DNA from: Burkholderia cepacia
GTDB lineage: Bacteria; Pseudomonadota; Gammaproteobacteria; Burkholderiales; Burkholderiaceae
Assembly (NCBI RefSeq): GCF_001039005.1
Contig: NZ_LDWR01000009.1
Location: 91,769-155,768, forward strand
DNA length: 64,000 nt
Direction: 5' to 3'
Part shown: positions 34,268 to 42,585 of the stretch, piece after piece
Position numbering within the stretch: position 1 is the stretch's first letter
How the letters are laid out: each line of letters begins with the position of its first letter
Position numbers and translations under genes: made by a program
The notes under the pieces: generated by a model
The model's input: the letters and a program-made list of their open reading frames with translations, nothing else
Databases searched by the model: none
Told to the model about the DNA's origin: nothing

Positions 34268-35197
34268 ATGAATCACGAAGTCATCATTACCTGCGCCGTC
34301 ACCGGCGCGGGCGATACGGTCGGCAGGCATCCGGCGATTCCGGTCACGCCGAAGGAGATCGCGGCCGCCGCGATCGAGGCCGCGAAGGCCGGCGCGACCG
34401 TCGCGCATTGCCACGTGCGCGATCCGCAGACGGGGCGCGGCAGCCGCGACCCGAACCTGTACCGCGAAGTGGTCGACCGCATCCGCTCGGCCGACGTCGA
34501 CGTGATCATCAACCTGACGGCCGGCATGGGCGGCGATCTCGAGATCGGCCCGGGCGAAGACCCGATGCGCTTCGGCAAGGGCACCGATCTCGTCGGCGGC
34601 CTCACGCGCCTCGCGCACGTCGAGGAATTGCTGCCGGAGATCTGCACGCTCGACTGCGGCACGCTGAATTTCGGTGACGGCGACTACATCTACGTGTCGA
34701 CGCCCGCGCAATTGCGCGCCGGCGCGAAGCGCATCCAGGAACTCGGCGTGAAGCCGGAACTGGAGATCTTCGACACCGGCCATCTGTGGTTCGCGAAGCA
34801 GTTGCTGAAGGAAGGGCTGCTCGACGATCCGCCGCTGTTCCAGCTCTGCCTCGGCATTCCGTGGGGCGCGCCGGCCGATACGGGCACGATGAAGGCGATG
34901 GTCGACAACCTGCCGCCGGGCGCGCACTGGGCCGGCTTCGGGATCGGCCGCATGCAGATGCCGATGGTCGCGCAGGCGATGCTGCTCGGCGGCCATGTCC
35001 GCGTCGGCCTTGAAGACAACATCTGGCTCGATCGCGGCGTGCATGCGACCAACGGCACGCTCGTCGAGCGCGCCCGCGAGATCATCGAACGGCTCGGCGC
35101 CCGCGTGCTGACGCCGGCCGAAGGCCGCCGCAAGCTCGGATTGCCGGCGCGCGGCGAGCGGGCGCTCGAACGTCGCGCGATCGCCGAGTTCGCGTGA
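34268..35197 (+). CDS. cdhC: 3-Dehydrocarnitine cleavage enzyme (BKACE family)
   Basis: This 309-residue zinc-dependent TIM-barrel enzyme of the beta-keto acid cleavage (DUF849) family carries the metal-binding motif VAHCHVRDP near residue 46 and [14 protein letters not shown]. In carnitine catabolism it condenses 3-dehydrocarnitine with acetyl-CoA and releases acetoacetate and betainyl-CoA. The reaction assignment comes from its place between caiX and cdhA. Confidence 0.92.
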   Translation: MNHEVIITCAVTGAGDTVGRHPAIPVTPKEIAAAAIEAAKAGATVAHCHVRDPQTGRGSRDPNLYREVVDRIRSADVDVIINLTAGMGGDLEIGPGEDPMRFGKGTDLVGGLTRLAHVEELLPEICTLDCGTLNFGDGDYIYVSTPAQLRAGAKRIQELGVKPELEIFDTGHLWFAKQLLKEGLLDDPPLFQLCLGIPWGAPADTGTMKAMVDNLPPGAHWAGFGIGRMQMPMVAQAMLLGGHVRVGLEDNIWLDRGVHATNGTLVERAREIIERLGARVLTPAEGRRKLGLPARGERALERRAIAEFA

Positions 35198-35280
35198 GTT
35201 TTTTCGCTGACCGATACGACCGGGCGGCGCGCACGGCGCGGCCGCCCACCGATTTCCCCTGATTTGAAGGATGCGTTGAC

Positions 35281-36246
35281 ATGGCTGTGAAGACCGACAT
35301 CAAGACGTTCGCCGCCATCGGCACCGGCGTGATCGGCAGCGGGTGGATCTCCCGCGCGCTCGCGCACGGTCTCGACGTGGTCGTGTGGGACCCCGCGCCG
35401 GGCGCGGAAGAGCGGCTGCGCGCGAACGTCGCGAATGCGTGGCCCGCGCTGGAGCGCGTCGGCCTCGCGCCGGGCGCCGATCCCGCGCGGCTGCGTTTCG
35501 TGTCGACGATCGAAGCGTGCGTCGCCGATGCCGATTTCATCCAGGAAAGCGCGCCCGAGCGCGAGGCATTGAAGCTCGAACTGCACGAGCAGATCAGCCG
35601 TGCGGCGAAGCCCGACGCGATCATCGCGTCGTCGACGTCGGGGCTGCTGCCGACGGATTTCTATGCACGTGCGACGCATCCGGAGCGCTGTGTCGTCGGC
35701 CATCCGTTCAATCCGGTCTACCTGCTGCCGCTCGTCGAGGTGCTCGGCGGCGCGCGCACGTCGCCGGAAGCCGTCGAAGCCGCGATGGAGATCTATCGCA
35801 AGCTCGGCATGCGGCCGCTGCACGTGCGCAAGGAAGTGCCGGGCTTCATCGCTGACCGGCTGCTCGAAGCGCTGTGGCGCGAGGCGCTGCATCTGGTCAA
35901 CGAAGGGGTCGCGACGACCGGTGAGATCGACGATGCGATCCGCTTCGGCGCGGGCATCCGCTGGTCGTTCATGGGCACGTTCCTGACCTACACGCTGGCC
36001 GGTGGCGACGCGGGCATGCGACACTTCATGCAGCAGTTCGGCCCCGCGCTCGAACTGCCGTGGACGAAGCTGGTCGCGCCGACGCTGACCGACGCGCTGA
36101 TCGACAGCGTCGTCGACGGCACGACCGAACAGCAGGGCGCGCGCAGCATCAAGGAGCTCGAACGCTATCGCGACGAGTGCATCACCGAGGTGCTGAAGTC
36201 GATCGCCGCGGTGAAGGCGCGGCACGGGATGCGATTCGAGGACTAA
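35281..36246 (+). CDS. cdhA: L-carnitine 3-dehydrogenase
   Basis: This 321-residue NAD-dependent enzyme oxidises L-carnitine to 3-dehydrocarnitine. It has the 3-hydroxyacyl-CoA dehydrogenase fold: a Rossmann site ([12 protein letters not shown]) at the N-terminus, [14 protein letters not shown], and the catalytic His in [17 protein letters not shown]. The C-terminal helical domain follows from about residue 190. GAAGGA precedes the start. It is followed after ten bases by the thioesterase gene. Confidence 0.94.
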   Translation: MAVKTDIKTFAAIGTGVIGSGWISRALAHGLDVVVWDPAPGAEERLRANVANAWPALERVGLAPGADPARLRFVSTIEACVADADFIQESAPEREALKLELHEQISRAAKPDAIIASSTSGLLPTDFYARATHPERCVVGHPFNPVYLLPLVEVLGGARTSPEAVEAAMEIYRKLGMRPLHVRKEVPGFIADRLLEALWREALHLVNEGVATTGEIDDAIRFGAGIRWSFMGTFLTYTLAGGDAGMRHFMQQFGPALELPWTKLVAPTLTDALIDSVVDGTTEQQGARSIKELERYRDECITEVLKSIAAVKARHGMRFED

Positions 36247-36256
36247 AGGACAGGCG

Positions 36257-36745
36257 ATGACGGGCGATACCCCGCTGACGATTTACCGCGACGTGGTGCG
36301 GCCCGAGTGGGTCGACTACAACGGCCACCTGCGCGATGCGTTCTACCTGCTGATCTTCAGCTTCGCGACCGATGCGTTGCTGGATCGCATCGGGCTCGAC
36401 GATGCCGCGCGTCGCGAGCGGGGCCGCTCGGTCTACACGCTCGAGGCGCACGTGAACTATCTGCACGAGATCAAGGAGGGCACGCCCGTGCGCGTCGATG
36501 CGCGTGTGCTCGCGCACGACGCGAAGCGGCTGCACCTGTATCTCGAACTGTTCGCGGATGGGCATGACGACGCGGTATCGGCGAGCGAGCAGATGCTGCT
36601 GCACGTCGATACGCGCGACGGCGCGAAATCGGCGCCGTTTGACGACGACGTTGCCGCGCGCGTGGCCGAGCTTCATGCGCTGCAGCGCGATTGCGCGGCG
36701 CCTGCGTATGCGGGCCGCGTGATCGGCCTGCCGCCGCGTCGTTAG
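36257..36745 (+). CDS. cdhB: Betainyl-CoA thioesterase
   Basis: This 162-residue hotdog-fold thioesterase of the 4-hydroxybenzoyl-CoA type has RPEWVDYNGHLRDAFYLLIF at residues 13-32 (catalytic Asp region) and SVYTLEAHVNYLHEIKEG. In the carnitine pathway it hydrolyses betainyl-CoA to glycine betaine. AGGACAGGCG precedes the start. Some bacteria fuse this domain to CdhA, but here it is separate. Confidence 0.9.
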   Translation: MTGDTPLTIYRDVVRPEWVDYNGHLRDAFYLLIFSFATDALLDRIGLDDAARRERGRSVYTLEAHVNYLHEIKEGTPVRVDARVLAHDAKRLHLYLELFADGHDDAVSASEQMLLHVDTRDGAKSAPFDDDVAARVAELHALQRDCAAPAYAGRVIGLPPRR

Positions 36746-36774
36746 CGTCGATCATCAACCACGGAGCGCACACG

Positions 36775-37728
36775 ATGCTCGAACCGGAAATCGCGGCGTT
36801 CGTCGCCGCCGTCGACGCGTGGTATCCGGCCGACGCGGCGGCGCGCTCGTCTGACGAGCAGCGCCGTCTCTACGATCGCTTCGCGGCCGCATGGACACCG
36901 GCCGCGTTGCCGGCCGGCATCGTGCAGCAGGACGCCGTATGGCACGCGCCCGACGGGCGCGCGATCGCGCTGCGGTGCTATGCGGCCGCGCACGGCACGT
37001 CGCGCGGCACGGTGCTGTTTTTTCATGGCGGCGGTTTCGTCGTCGGCTCGCTCGACAGTCATGCGCTGATCACCGCGCAACTGGCGGCCGACACGGGACT
37101 CGACGTGATCGCCGTCGACTACCGGCTTGCGCCCGAACACCGCGCGCCGGCCGCGCTCGACGATTGCCTGGCCGTCACGCGTGCCGCACGCGACGCACGC
37201 TGGCCGTTCGGGCCGTGCGTGCGTCCGCTGACGCTCGCGGGCGACAGCGCGGGCGGCATGCTCGCGGCGGCCGTTGCCACCGCGCTGCGCGATGCGGGCG
37301 AAGGTGGCCTCGACGGCATCGCGCTTGTTTATCCAATGCTCGGGATTGAACCGCAATCGCCCGCGCGTGAAACGGAAGCGCATGCGCCGATGCTGACGCT
37401 CGACGACGTCCATCGTTATCGCGCGCTGTATTGGGACGGCCGGTTGGACGGTCAGTTCGACGGCGACCCGCTGTTGCGCGCATCGGTACCGCTCGCGGCA
37501 TCGCGTTTCGACGGCCTGCCGCCCGTGCTCGCGATCGGCGCGGAACACGATCCGCTGCGCGACGATGCGCGCGTGTACGTCGAACGGATTCGCGCGGCCG
37601 GCGGCGCCGCGCAGTACTGGATGGGAGAGGGGCTGGTGCACGGCTGCTGGCGCGCGCTCGGGACGAGTCCGCAGGCGGCGCGGCTGCACCGGATGGTCGG
37701 CGGGTTTCTGCTCGCACCACACGCGTAG
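36775..37728 (+). CDS. HSL-type alpha/beta hydrolase, probable acylcarnitine esterase
   Basis: This 317-residue esterase of the hormone-sensitive-lipase family has the oxyanion motif FFHGGGFVVGS, the nucleophile motif GDSAGG, an acidic residue in GAEHDPLRDD and the His in LVHGCWR. In this operon the natural substrate would be a short-chain O-acylcarnitine, as for HocS in Pseudomonas aeruginosa, which frees carnitine for CdhA. That role is an inference from context. GGAG lies about eight bases before the ATG at 36775. Confidence 0.85.
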   Translation: MLEPEIAAFVAAVDAWYPADAAARSSDEQRRLYDRFAAAWTPAALPAGIVQQDAVWHAPDGRAIALRCYAAAHGTSRGTVLFFHGGGFVVGSLDSHALITAQLAADTGLDVIAVDYRLAPEHRAPAALDDCLAVTRAARDARWPFGPCVRPLTLAGDSAGGMLAAAVATALRDAGEGGLDGIALVYPMLGIEPQSPARETEAHAPMLTLDDVHRYRALYWDGRLDGQFDGDPLLRASVPLAASRFDGLPPVLAIGAEHDPLRDDARVYVERIRAAGGAAQYWMGEGLVHGCWRALGTSPQAARLHRMVGGFLLAPHA

Positions 37729-37750
37729 CGGGCGTATCCAGGAGGCAACG

Positions 37751-38947
37751 ATGCAGGCAGCGCAACACCGTATCGAGGACTGGCGGACGTTTTCCGCCGA
37801 CGTGGCCATTGTGGAGGCAACGATCGGCGCAGAAGCGGTGGACGTCGAGTGGAGCGACACGCGACGATCGCCGTTTCATTTCGACTGGCTGCGCGACAAC
37901 TGCGCATGTTCCGCGTGCGTGCATGCGATCACGCGCGAACAGGTGTTCGAGATCGCCGACGCGCGCGAGGATCTGTCGGCGCTCGCGGTGCACGTCGAAA
38001 CCGACGGCGCGCTGCATGTCGAGTGGAACGACGGGCACCGCAGCGTGTGGTCGCCGGGCTGGTTGCGCGCGCATGCGTATGACGATGCTTCGCGCGCGGA
38101 GCGCCTGGCCGCACACGGGCGGCATGTGTGGGCCGGCGACGACGCGACGGCGATCGGCGTGTTCGCTTGGCGCGACGTGATGGAGGACGACGGCGCATTG
38201 CTCGCGTGGCTCGACGCGTTGCAGCGCACCGGGTTGACGCTCGTCGAGGGCGTGCCGGCCGAGCGCGGCCGCGTCGACGAGATCGCACGCCGCGTCGGCC
38301 TGATTCGCGAAAGCAATTTCGGCGTGCTGTTCGACGTCGAATCGAAGCCGCGCCCCGACAGCAATGCGTATACGTCGCTCAACCTGCCGCCGCACACCGA
38401 TTTGCCGACGCGCGAGTTGCAGCCGGGCGTGCAGTTCCTGCATTGCCTTGCGAACGACGCGACGGGCGGCAACAGCGTGTTCCTCGACGGTTTCGCGCTC
38501 GCGGATGCGCTGCGGCGCGAGCATCCGGCCGATTTCGCGCAACTTGCGTCGACGCCGTTCGAGTTCTGGAACAAGAGCGCGAACAGTGACTACCGCTGCT
38601 CGGCGCCAGTGATCGGGCTCGATGCGCGCGGCAACGTGACCGAGGTGCGCGTCGCGAACTTCCTGCGCGGGCCGCTCGATGCGCCGGCCGGATCGGTCGC
38701 GGCTGTATATCGCGCGTACCGGCGGTTCCTCGCGCTCGCGCGCGAGCCGCGCTTTCGCGTGCAGCGACGGCTGCGAGCGGGCGACATGTGGGCGTTCGAC
38801 AACCGGCGCGTGCTGCATGCGCGCACCGAGTTCGATCCGTCGACGGGTCGCCGGCACCTGCAGGGCTGCTACGTCGATCGCGACGAACTGCTGTCGCGGT
38901 GGCGGGTGTTGTCGCGTTCGGCGCCTGCTGCAGCCACGGCGCGCTGA
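37751..38947 (+). CDS. Gamma-butyrobetaine dioxygenase-like Fe(II)/2-oxoglutarate enzyme
   Basis: This 398-residue protein has the two-domain layout of gamma-butyrobetaine hydroxylase. A small zinc-binding N-terminal domain carries DNCACSACVH (C51, C53, C56, H58), and a TauD/TfdA fold follows. The iron ligands are His/Asp in PPHTDLP and a distal His in RRVLHARTEFD, with Arg for 2-oxoglutarate in STGRRHLQGCY. It would hydroxylate gamma-butyrobetaine to L-carnitine and so feed CdhA. GGAGG precedes the ATG at 37751. It is the last gene of the operon. Confidence 0.9.
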   Translation: MQAAQHRIEDWRTFSADVAIVEATIGAEAVDVEWSDTRRSPFHFDWLRDNCACSACVHAITREQVFEIADAREDLSALAVHVETDGALHVEWNDGHRSVWSPGWLRAHAYDDASRAERLAAHGRHVWAGDDATAIGVFAWRDVMEDDGALLAWLDALQRTGLTLVEGVPAERGRVDEIARRVGLIRESNFGVLFDVESKPRPDSNAYTSLNLPPHTDLPTRELQPGVQFLHCLANDATGGNSVFLDGFALADALRREHPADFAQLASTPFEFWNKSANSDYRCSAPVIGLDARGNVTEVRVANFLRGPLDAPAGSVAAVYRAYRRFLALAREPRFRVQRRLRAGDMWAFDNRRVLHARTEFDPSTGRRHLQGCYVDRDELLSRWRVLSRSAPAAATAR

Positions 38948-38990
38948 CCGGCGCGCCCGACCACATCCCCCCACGCTCGCCTCGCAAACG

Positions 38991-39021
38991 AAAAAGCGCC
39001 CGGACGCAAGGCGCCCGGGCG
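38991..39021 (-). terminator. Second minus-strand terminator
   Basis: GCGCCCGG and CCGGGCG form a stem, and the five A residues at 38991-38995 become a U run on the minus strand. It lies 40 bp past another minus-strand terminator and just after the carnitine operon's last stop, so it may guard that operon against antisense transcription. Confidence 0.55.
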
Positions 39022-39060
39022 AAGCCACCCGCTGCCGGGCGGCGGAGGTATGCGTTTCAT

Positions 39061-39093
39061 AAAAAAGGACGAGCCCCGCAAGGGGGCTCGTCC
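39061..39093 (-). terminator. Intrinsic terminator of the DUF4148 gene
   Basis: GGACGAGCCCC pairs with GGGGCTCGTCC (39083-39093), and the six A residues at 39061-39066 give a U tract on the minus strand. It lies about 50 bp after the DUF4148 stop codon. Confidence 0.9.
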
Positions 39094-39143
39094 TGATACG
39101 CCTTCATCGCGCGATGCGCGGCGCCCGCCGGGGGCGTCTCGGC

Positions 39144-39443
39144 TTACTGGCCGAAGAAGACCGAGTCGCGTGCGTTCGACGACGTTGCAGCCGGGGCGCC
39201 CGAGTGGACGGCCGGAGCCGGTTGCGCGCCGTAGCCGCTGGTGTCGGCGCCATGAACGCGTGCTTCGGCGCTCTGGATGTCGTTCGGGTAGTACGGGCTC
39301 GACACGCCCGGCTTGTAGCCGGCTTGTTCGAGCTGGACCAGTTCGTTCTTCACTTGAGCGCGGGTCACGGTGCTTTGCGCGAATGCGCCAAACGAAGCGG
39401 ACAGGGCGGCAGCGGCAACAACTGCGGAAATGAGCGATTTCAT
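39144..39443 (-). CDS. DUF4148 secreted protein
   Basis: This 99-residue protein has a signal peptide (ISAVVAAAALSASFGAFAQ) and the DUF4148 motif VTRAQVKNELVQLEQAGYKPG, followed by YYPNDIQSAEARV. The family is abundant in Burkholderia, usually in many paralogues, with no established function. GGAGG sits five bases before the ATG at 39443. An upstream in-frame Met (39503) would break the signal peptide. It has a clear terminator of its own. Confidence 0.92.
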   Translation of the reverse strand: MKSLISAVVAAAALSASFGAFAQSTVTRAQVKNELVQLEQAGYKPGVSSPYYPNDIQSAEARVHGADTSGYGAQPAPAVHSGAPAATSSNARDSVFFGQ

Positions 39444-39657
39444 GATGACCTCCGGTGTTTTATTGAGTTCGCTCTCGACACCATGTCTTAAGCGATTGAT
39501 CAAATCTTAGTCATCGGACGGTTGAGGGTAAACGCTGATTTTGACGATAAATTGTTTCCTGTTCGGTAACAGTGGCGCGTCGATCCAGTCTTTCAACCGG
39601 CTTTCTTTTCGGTTGGTGTAATAAGTATGAGGAATGTTGCGGATGGCGGCGCGCAGG

Positions 39658-40644
39658 TCAGCGCACCTCGGCCGCCGTGTCGAACGGCCGGCCCGGCGAG
39701 CGCCCGGCCGGCGCACCCGAGCTGAGGAAGCGCACGCCGGTCGCGGCTTCCGATGCCTCCCACAGCAGCGCCCCCGAGGCCACGTCGCGCGCCGAACGCG
39801 GCACGCTCGCGGGCGCCGGCAGCCCGCGCGATTCGAACCAGCCGGACGGCCCGATATACGCACCGCCCCCGAGATCGGGCGACGTCGCCGCATGGATCGC
39901 GGGCAGTGCGCCCTGGTCGGCCGGCTGCGCGAGATAACGGTTCGCGGCGCGCATCAGCGCCGCGCGGGCAGGCGAGCTGTCCATCGCGGGGCCCGCGAAC
40001 TGCAGGTTGGTCGCCGCGTAACCGGGGTGCGCGGCCACGCTGATGCCGGCGAACGCCGCACGCTCGAAGCGGCGCTGCAGTTCGATCGCGAACACGAGGT
40101 TCGCGAGCTTGCTGTCGCAATAGGCGAGGTAACGGTTGTAGCGGTGCTCGGCGCGCAGGTCGTCGACGCGAATCCGGCCGCCGCGGTTGAAGCCGCTCGA
40201 CATCGTCACGACGCGCGCCCGCCGCGCGGCGCGCAGCGCGGGCAGCAGATGGCCGGTCAGCGCGAAATGGCCGAGATGGTTGGTGCCGAACTGCATCTCG
40301 AAGCCGTCGTGCGTATGCCGCAGCGGCAGGAACATCACGCCGGCGTTGTTGCAGAGGATGTCGACGCGGCCGTGGCGTTCGGCCACGTCGGCCGCGAAGC
40401 GTTCGATCGACGCGAGATCGGCAAGGTCGAGTGGGTCGACTTCGACGCGTGCATCGGGATGGAGTTGGCGGATCGCATCGGCCGCCTGCGCGGCGCGCGC
40501 GGCGTCGCGGCAGCCCATCACGACCGTCGCGCCTTTCGCGGCCAGCGTTTCCGCGAGCTGCCAGCCGAGACCGCTGTTGGCGCCGGTCACGACCGCGACC
40601 TTGCCGCCCTGCGCCGGGACGTGGCGCGCGCTCCATGCATGCAT
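39658..40644 (-). CDS. SDR-family oxidoreductase (retinol-dehydrogenase-like)
   Basis: This 328-residue short-chain dehydrogenase has the cofactor motif TGANSGLG near residue 24, NNAGVMFLP and the catalytic YCDSK. Length and the C-terminal extension (about residues 250-328) fit the WWOX/RDH-like group of bacterial SDRs. Its substrate is unknown. The start at 40644 follows GGAGG by five bases and is preferred over Mets upstream. A 26-bp inverted repeat 41 bp upstream is a candidate repressor site. Confidence 0.87.
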   Translation of the reverse strand: MHAWSARHVPAQGGKVAVVTGANSGLGWQLAETLAAKGATVVMGCRDAARAAQAADAIRQLHPDARVEVDPLDLADLASIERFAADVAERHGRVDILCNNAGVMFLPLRHTHDGFEMQFGTNHLGHFALTGHLLPALRAARRARVVTMSSGFNRGGRIRVDDLRAEHRYNRYLAYCDSKLANLVFAIELQRRFERAAFAGISVAAHPGYAATNLQFAGPAMDSSPARAALMRAANRYLAQPADQGALPAIHAATSPDLGGGAYIGPSGWFESRGLPAPASVPRSARDVASGALLWEASEAATGVRFLSSGAPAGRSPGRPFDTAAEVR

Positions 40645-40684
40645 GTCTGCCTCCATCGGCGCGGCCGGTCGGCCGCGACACGTA

Positions 40685-40710
40685 ATCGTTACATTGAGTG
40701 GTGTAACGAT
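40685..40710. promoter_or_regulatory. Inverted repeat operator candidate upstream of the SDR gene
   Basis: ATCGTTACA (40685-40693) and TGTAACGAT (40702-40710) form perfect 9-bp arms around an 8-bp spacer, 41 bp upstream of the SDR start. The form suits a TetR-, MarR- or MerR-type dimer. No matching regulator gene lies nearby in the window. Confidence 0.55.
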
Positions 40711-40811
40711 AGTGCGCGCGGGCGTGGCAGACAAGCGGGGGAATTAGACCGGCGATTCTAGGGCTGGCGCGCCGTGCGGCGCAGCGGGCCCCGGCGCGCG
40801 GCCGGCAGGAT

Positions 40812-41102
40812 TTACCTGCCTCCGGCCAGCGCGAGCACTTCGGCGGCGGAGATCATCGCGGCCGCGTTCGCGGGCGCCGGGCGTTCGGCCGGGCGGAAGA
40901 CTTCGTCGCCGCGGTGGATGACCTGGCGCGACAGCGCGCAGGTGCCGGTGCGTTGCGCGAAGCGGCGGCGCCAGCGTTGTTCACCGTAGTGACAGCGGCC
41001 GGGCTCGACCCACCGGACGACGAGCAGCGTATCGGAACGTTCGAGAATTTCGACGTGGACGTCGGCGGGATCGAGCGCAGGCAGGGATTGGGAGGCCTTC
41101 AT
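40812..41102 (-). CDS. DUF3331 domain protein
   Basis: This 96-residue cytoplasmic protein has the DUF3331 pattern: LLVVRWVEPGRCHYGEQRW and GTCALSRQVIHRGDEVFRP. Two Cys residues in the order RC-HYG...TCALS suggest a small metal or redox site. The family is mostly restricted to Burkholderiales and has no known function. It may share a promoter region with the gap upstream. It stands 168 bp from the SDR gene on the same strand. Confidence 0.82.
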   Translation of the reverse strand: MKASQSLPALDPADVHVEILERSDTLLVVRWVEPGRCHYGEQRWRRRFAQRTGTCALSRQVIHRGDEVFRPAERPAPANAAAMISAAEVLALAGGR

Positions 41103-41290
41103 TTGCCGTTTCCTAAAGCTCGTGCGGATCGTCCTTGGCAGTGGATGTCACTACCCGATGGCGAATCCGTAGCGGTTTCCATGAGTGGTGCGCTAAATGT
41201 AAGCGTCTGTGACCGGAAAAAACATCCTGTCTGGCTCAAATTACCTTTTGCCGATTTAGAAACAATCCATGCTTACTTTCTTGGAATCCA

Positions 41291-41323
41291 CAGACAAAAA
41301 CGCCCCGGACCGAAAGCCCGGGG
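41291..41323 (-). terminator. Orphan minus-strand terminator
   Basis: CGCCCCGG and CCGGGGCG form a stem around a short loop, preceded on the plus strand by a run of A residues that gives a U tract on the minus strand. No called gene on the minus strand ends just upstream of it, so it may close a small RNA or a short unrecognised transcript beginning before about 41700. Confidence 0.5.
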
Positions 41324-41670
41324 CGCGAAATCGGCCCGCGCGCCGTGTCTGCTCGCCCAGTCACGGAAGTACATCGCCGGGGGACGGAGGTGCCCGCAGG
41401 GATCGAACGCGGGCGGGGTGGCGATGCACCGGAAGCGCGGTCCGGTAACGCCATGATGGCGCGCGCTTCCCGTTGAGACCCTGACGCGCACATGACGTTT
41501 TTGTCAGTTTGGCGCGGCAGCCGCGCCGGGCGTGTGCGGAAACCCGCTGAGAGGCCCGCCGGCATTGGGTTTGCGCGAATCCGCGGGCGCACTGCCGGGG
41601 CCTGCCGAGCGCCGGACGATTGCCTGCCTGACGGATTGAGCTGCCCGGGTAAATACTGAATCGCGAATTC

Positions 41671-41699
41671 GTGACAAACGCGCGATCACTCCCTATGAT
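41671..41699 (+). promoter_or_regulatory. Promoter of the fucose-type catabolic operon
   Basis: GTGACA (41671-41676) and TATGAT (41694-41699) are separated by exactly 17 bases, a good sigma-70 promoter. Transcription should begin near 41706, about 60 bp before the first gene. Confidence 0.6.
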
Positions 41700-41729
41700 T
41701 GGTTGGACCTTTAGTCCTTTGTGCCAATC
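41697..41729. promoter_or_regulatory. Dyad over the expected transcription start of the fucose operon
   Basis: GATTGG (41697-41702) is mirrored by CCAATC (41724-41729), and inside lies GGAC-N5-GTCC (41705-41717). It overlaps the -10 box and the expected start site, the position of a classical repressor site. The GntR protein at the far end of the operon is the obvious candidate. The two dyads are offset by two bases. Confidence 0.45.
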
Positions 41730-41766
41730 GGCCGGCTGACGGCCTGTTTTTTCGGGAGAAGACCTC

Positions 41767-42531
41767 ATGAGATTGCAGGGCAAGCGCGCGCTGGTCACGG
41801 CGGCCGGGCAGGGCATTGGCCGCGCGACCGCGCTGCGGTTCGCGAGCGAGGGCGCCGACGTGCTGGCGACCGACATCAACGAAGCCGCGCTCGTGCGGCT
41901 CGAGGCGGACGCCGAACGCGCGGGCGGCCGGCTGACCACGCGGCGGCTCGACGTCACCGATGCGAACGACATCGCGGCGCTCGCCGCGCACGAACGCGCG
42001 TTCGACGTGCTGTTCAACTGCGCCGGTTATGTGCACCACGGCTCGATCCTCGATTGCGACGACGACGCATGGGCGTTCTCGCTGAACCTGAACGTCACGT
42101 CGATGTACCGGCTGATCCGCGCGCTGCTGCCGGCGATGCTCGAAGCCGGCGGCGCGTCGATCATCAACATGGCGTCGGCCGCGTCGAGCGTGAAGGGCGT
42201 GCCGAACCGCTTCGTGTACGGCACGACCAAGGCGGCCGTGATCGGGCTGACCAAGGCGGTTGCAGCCGATTTCGTCGCGCAGCACATCCGCTGCAACGCG
42301 ATCTGCCCGGGCACGATCGAGTCGCCGTCGCTGGAGCAGCGCATTGCCGACCAGGCGCGCACGCGCCACGTGTCGACCGACGAGGTGCGCCAGGCGTTCG
42401 TCGAGCGCCAGCCGATCGGACGTATCGGCAGCGCGGACGAAGTGGCCGCGCTGGCGCTGTACCTGGCCTCCGACGAAGCGTCGTTCACGACCGGCGCGAT
42501 TCACCTGATCGACGGCGGCTGGTCGAATTGA
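41767..42531 (+). CDS. 2-Keto-3-deoxy-L-fuconate dehydrogenase (SDR)
   Basis: This 254-residue SDR enzyme oxidises 2-keto-3-deoxy-L-fuconate to the 2,4-diketo acid in the non-phosphorylating L-fucose pathway described in Burkholderia multivorans and Xanthomonas. It has TAAGQGIGRAT at residues 10-20, FNCAGYVHHGS, INMASAASSVKG, the catalytic VYGTTK, and ends in LIDGGWSN. It is the first gene of the operon, with GGGAGAAG before the ATG. The reaction is assigned from the gene set around it. Confidence 0.88.
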   Translation: MRLQGKRALVTAAGQGIGRATALRFASEGADVLATDINEAALVRLEADAERAGGRLTTRRLDVTDANDIAALAAHERAFDVLFNCAGYVHHGSILDCDDDAWAFSLNLNVTSMYRLIRALLPAMLEAGGASIINMASAASSVKGVPNRFVYGTTKAAVIGLTKAVAADFVAQHIRCNAICPGTIESPSLEQRIADQARTRHVSTDEVRQAFVERQPIGRIGSADEVAALALYLASDEASFTTGAIHLIDGGWSN

Positions 42532-42585
42532 CCGTACTGACCTGACCGCGCGTTCCCCTTCACTTTCCGATTCCGTTCAGACGCT

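Larger units (their letters stand above)
41103..41766. other. Gene-poor gap with an orphan terminator and the fucose operon promoter
   Basis: No family-supported gene is visible. The left end carries the DUF3331 promoter region and the middle an orphan minus-strand terminator (41291-41323). The right end holds the fucose operon promoter and an operator-like dyad. A 72-residue minus-strand frame (41273-41491) runs through the terminator and has no family match or ribosome-binding site, so it is not called as a gene. Confidence 0.4.

Noticed and set aside
41395..41425. tRNA-like T-loop sequence (GTTCGATCC on the minus strand) near a GC-rich stem
   Set aside because: The stem pairing does not fit a T-arm, and no D-arm, anticodon arm or acceptor stem can be assembled around it.
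41273..41491. 72-codon minus-strand frame between the DUF3331 gene and the fucose operon
   Set aside because: It runs through a terminator stem, lacks a ribosome-binding site and matches nothing I recognise.
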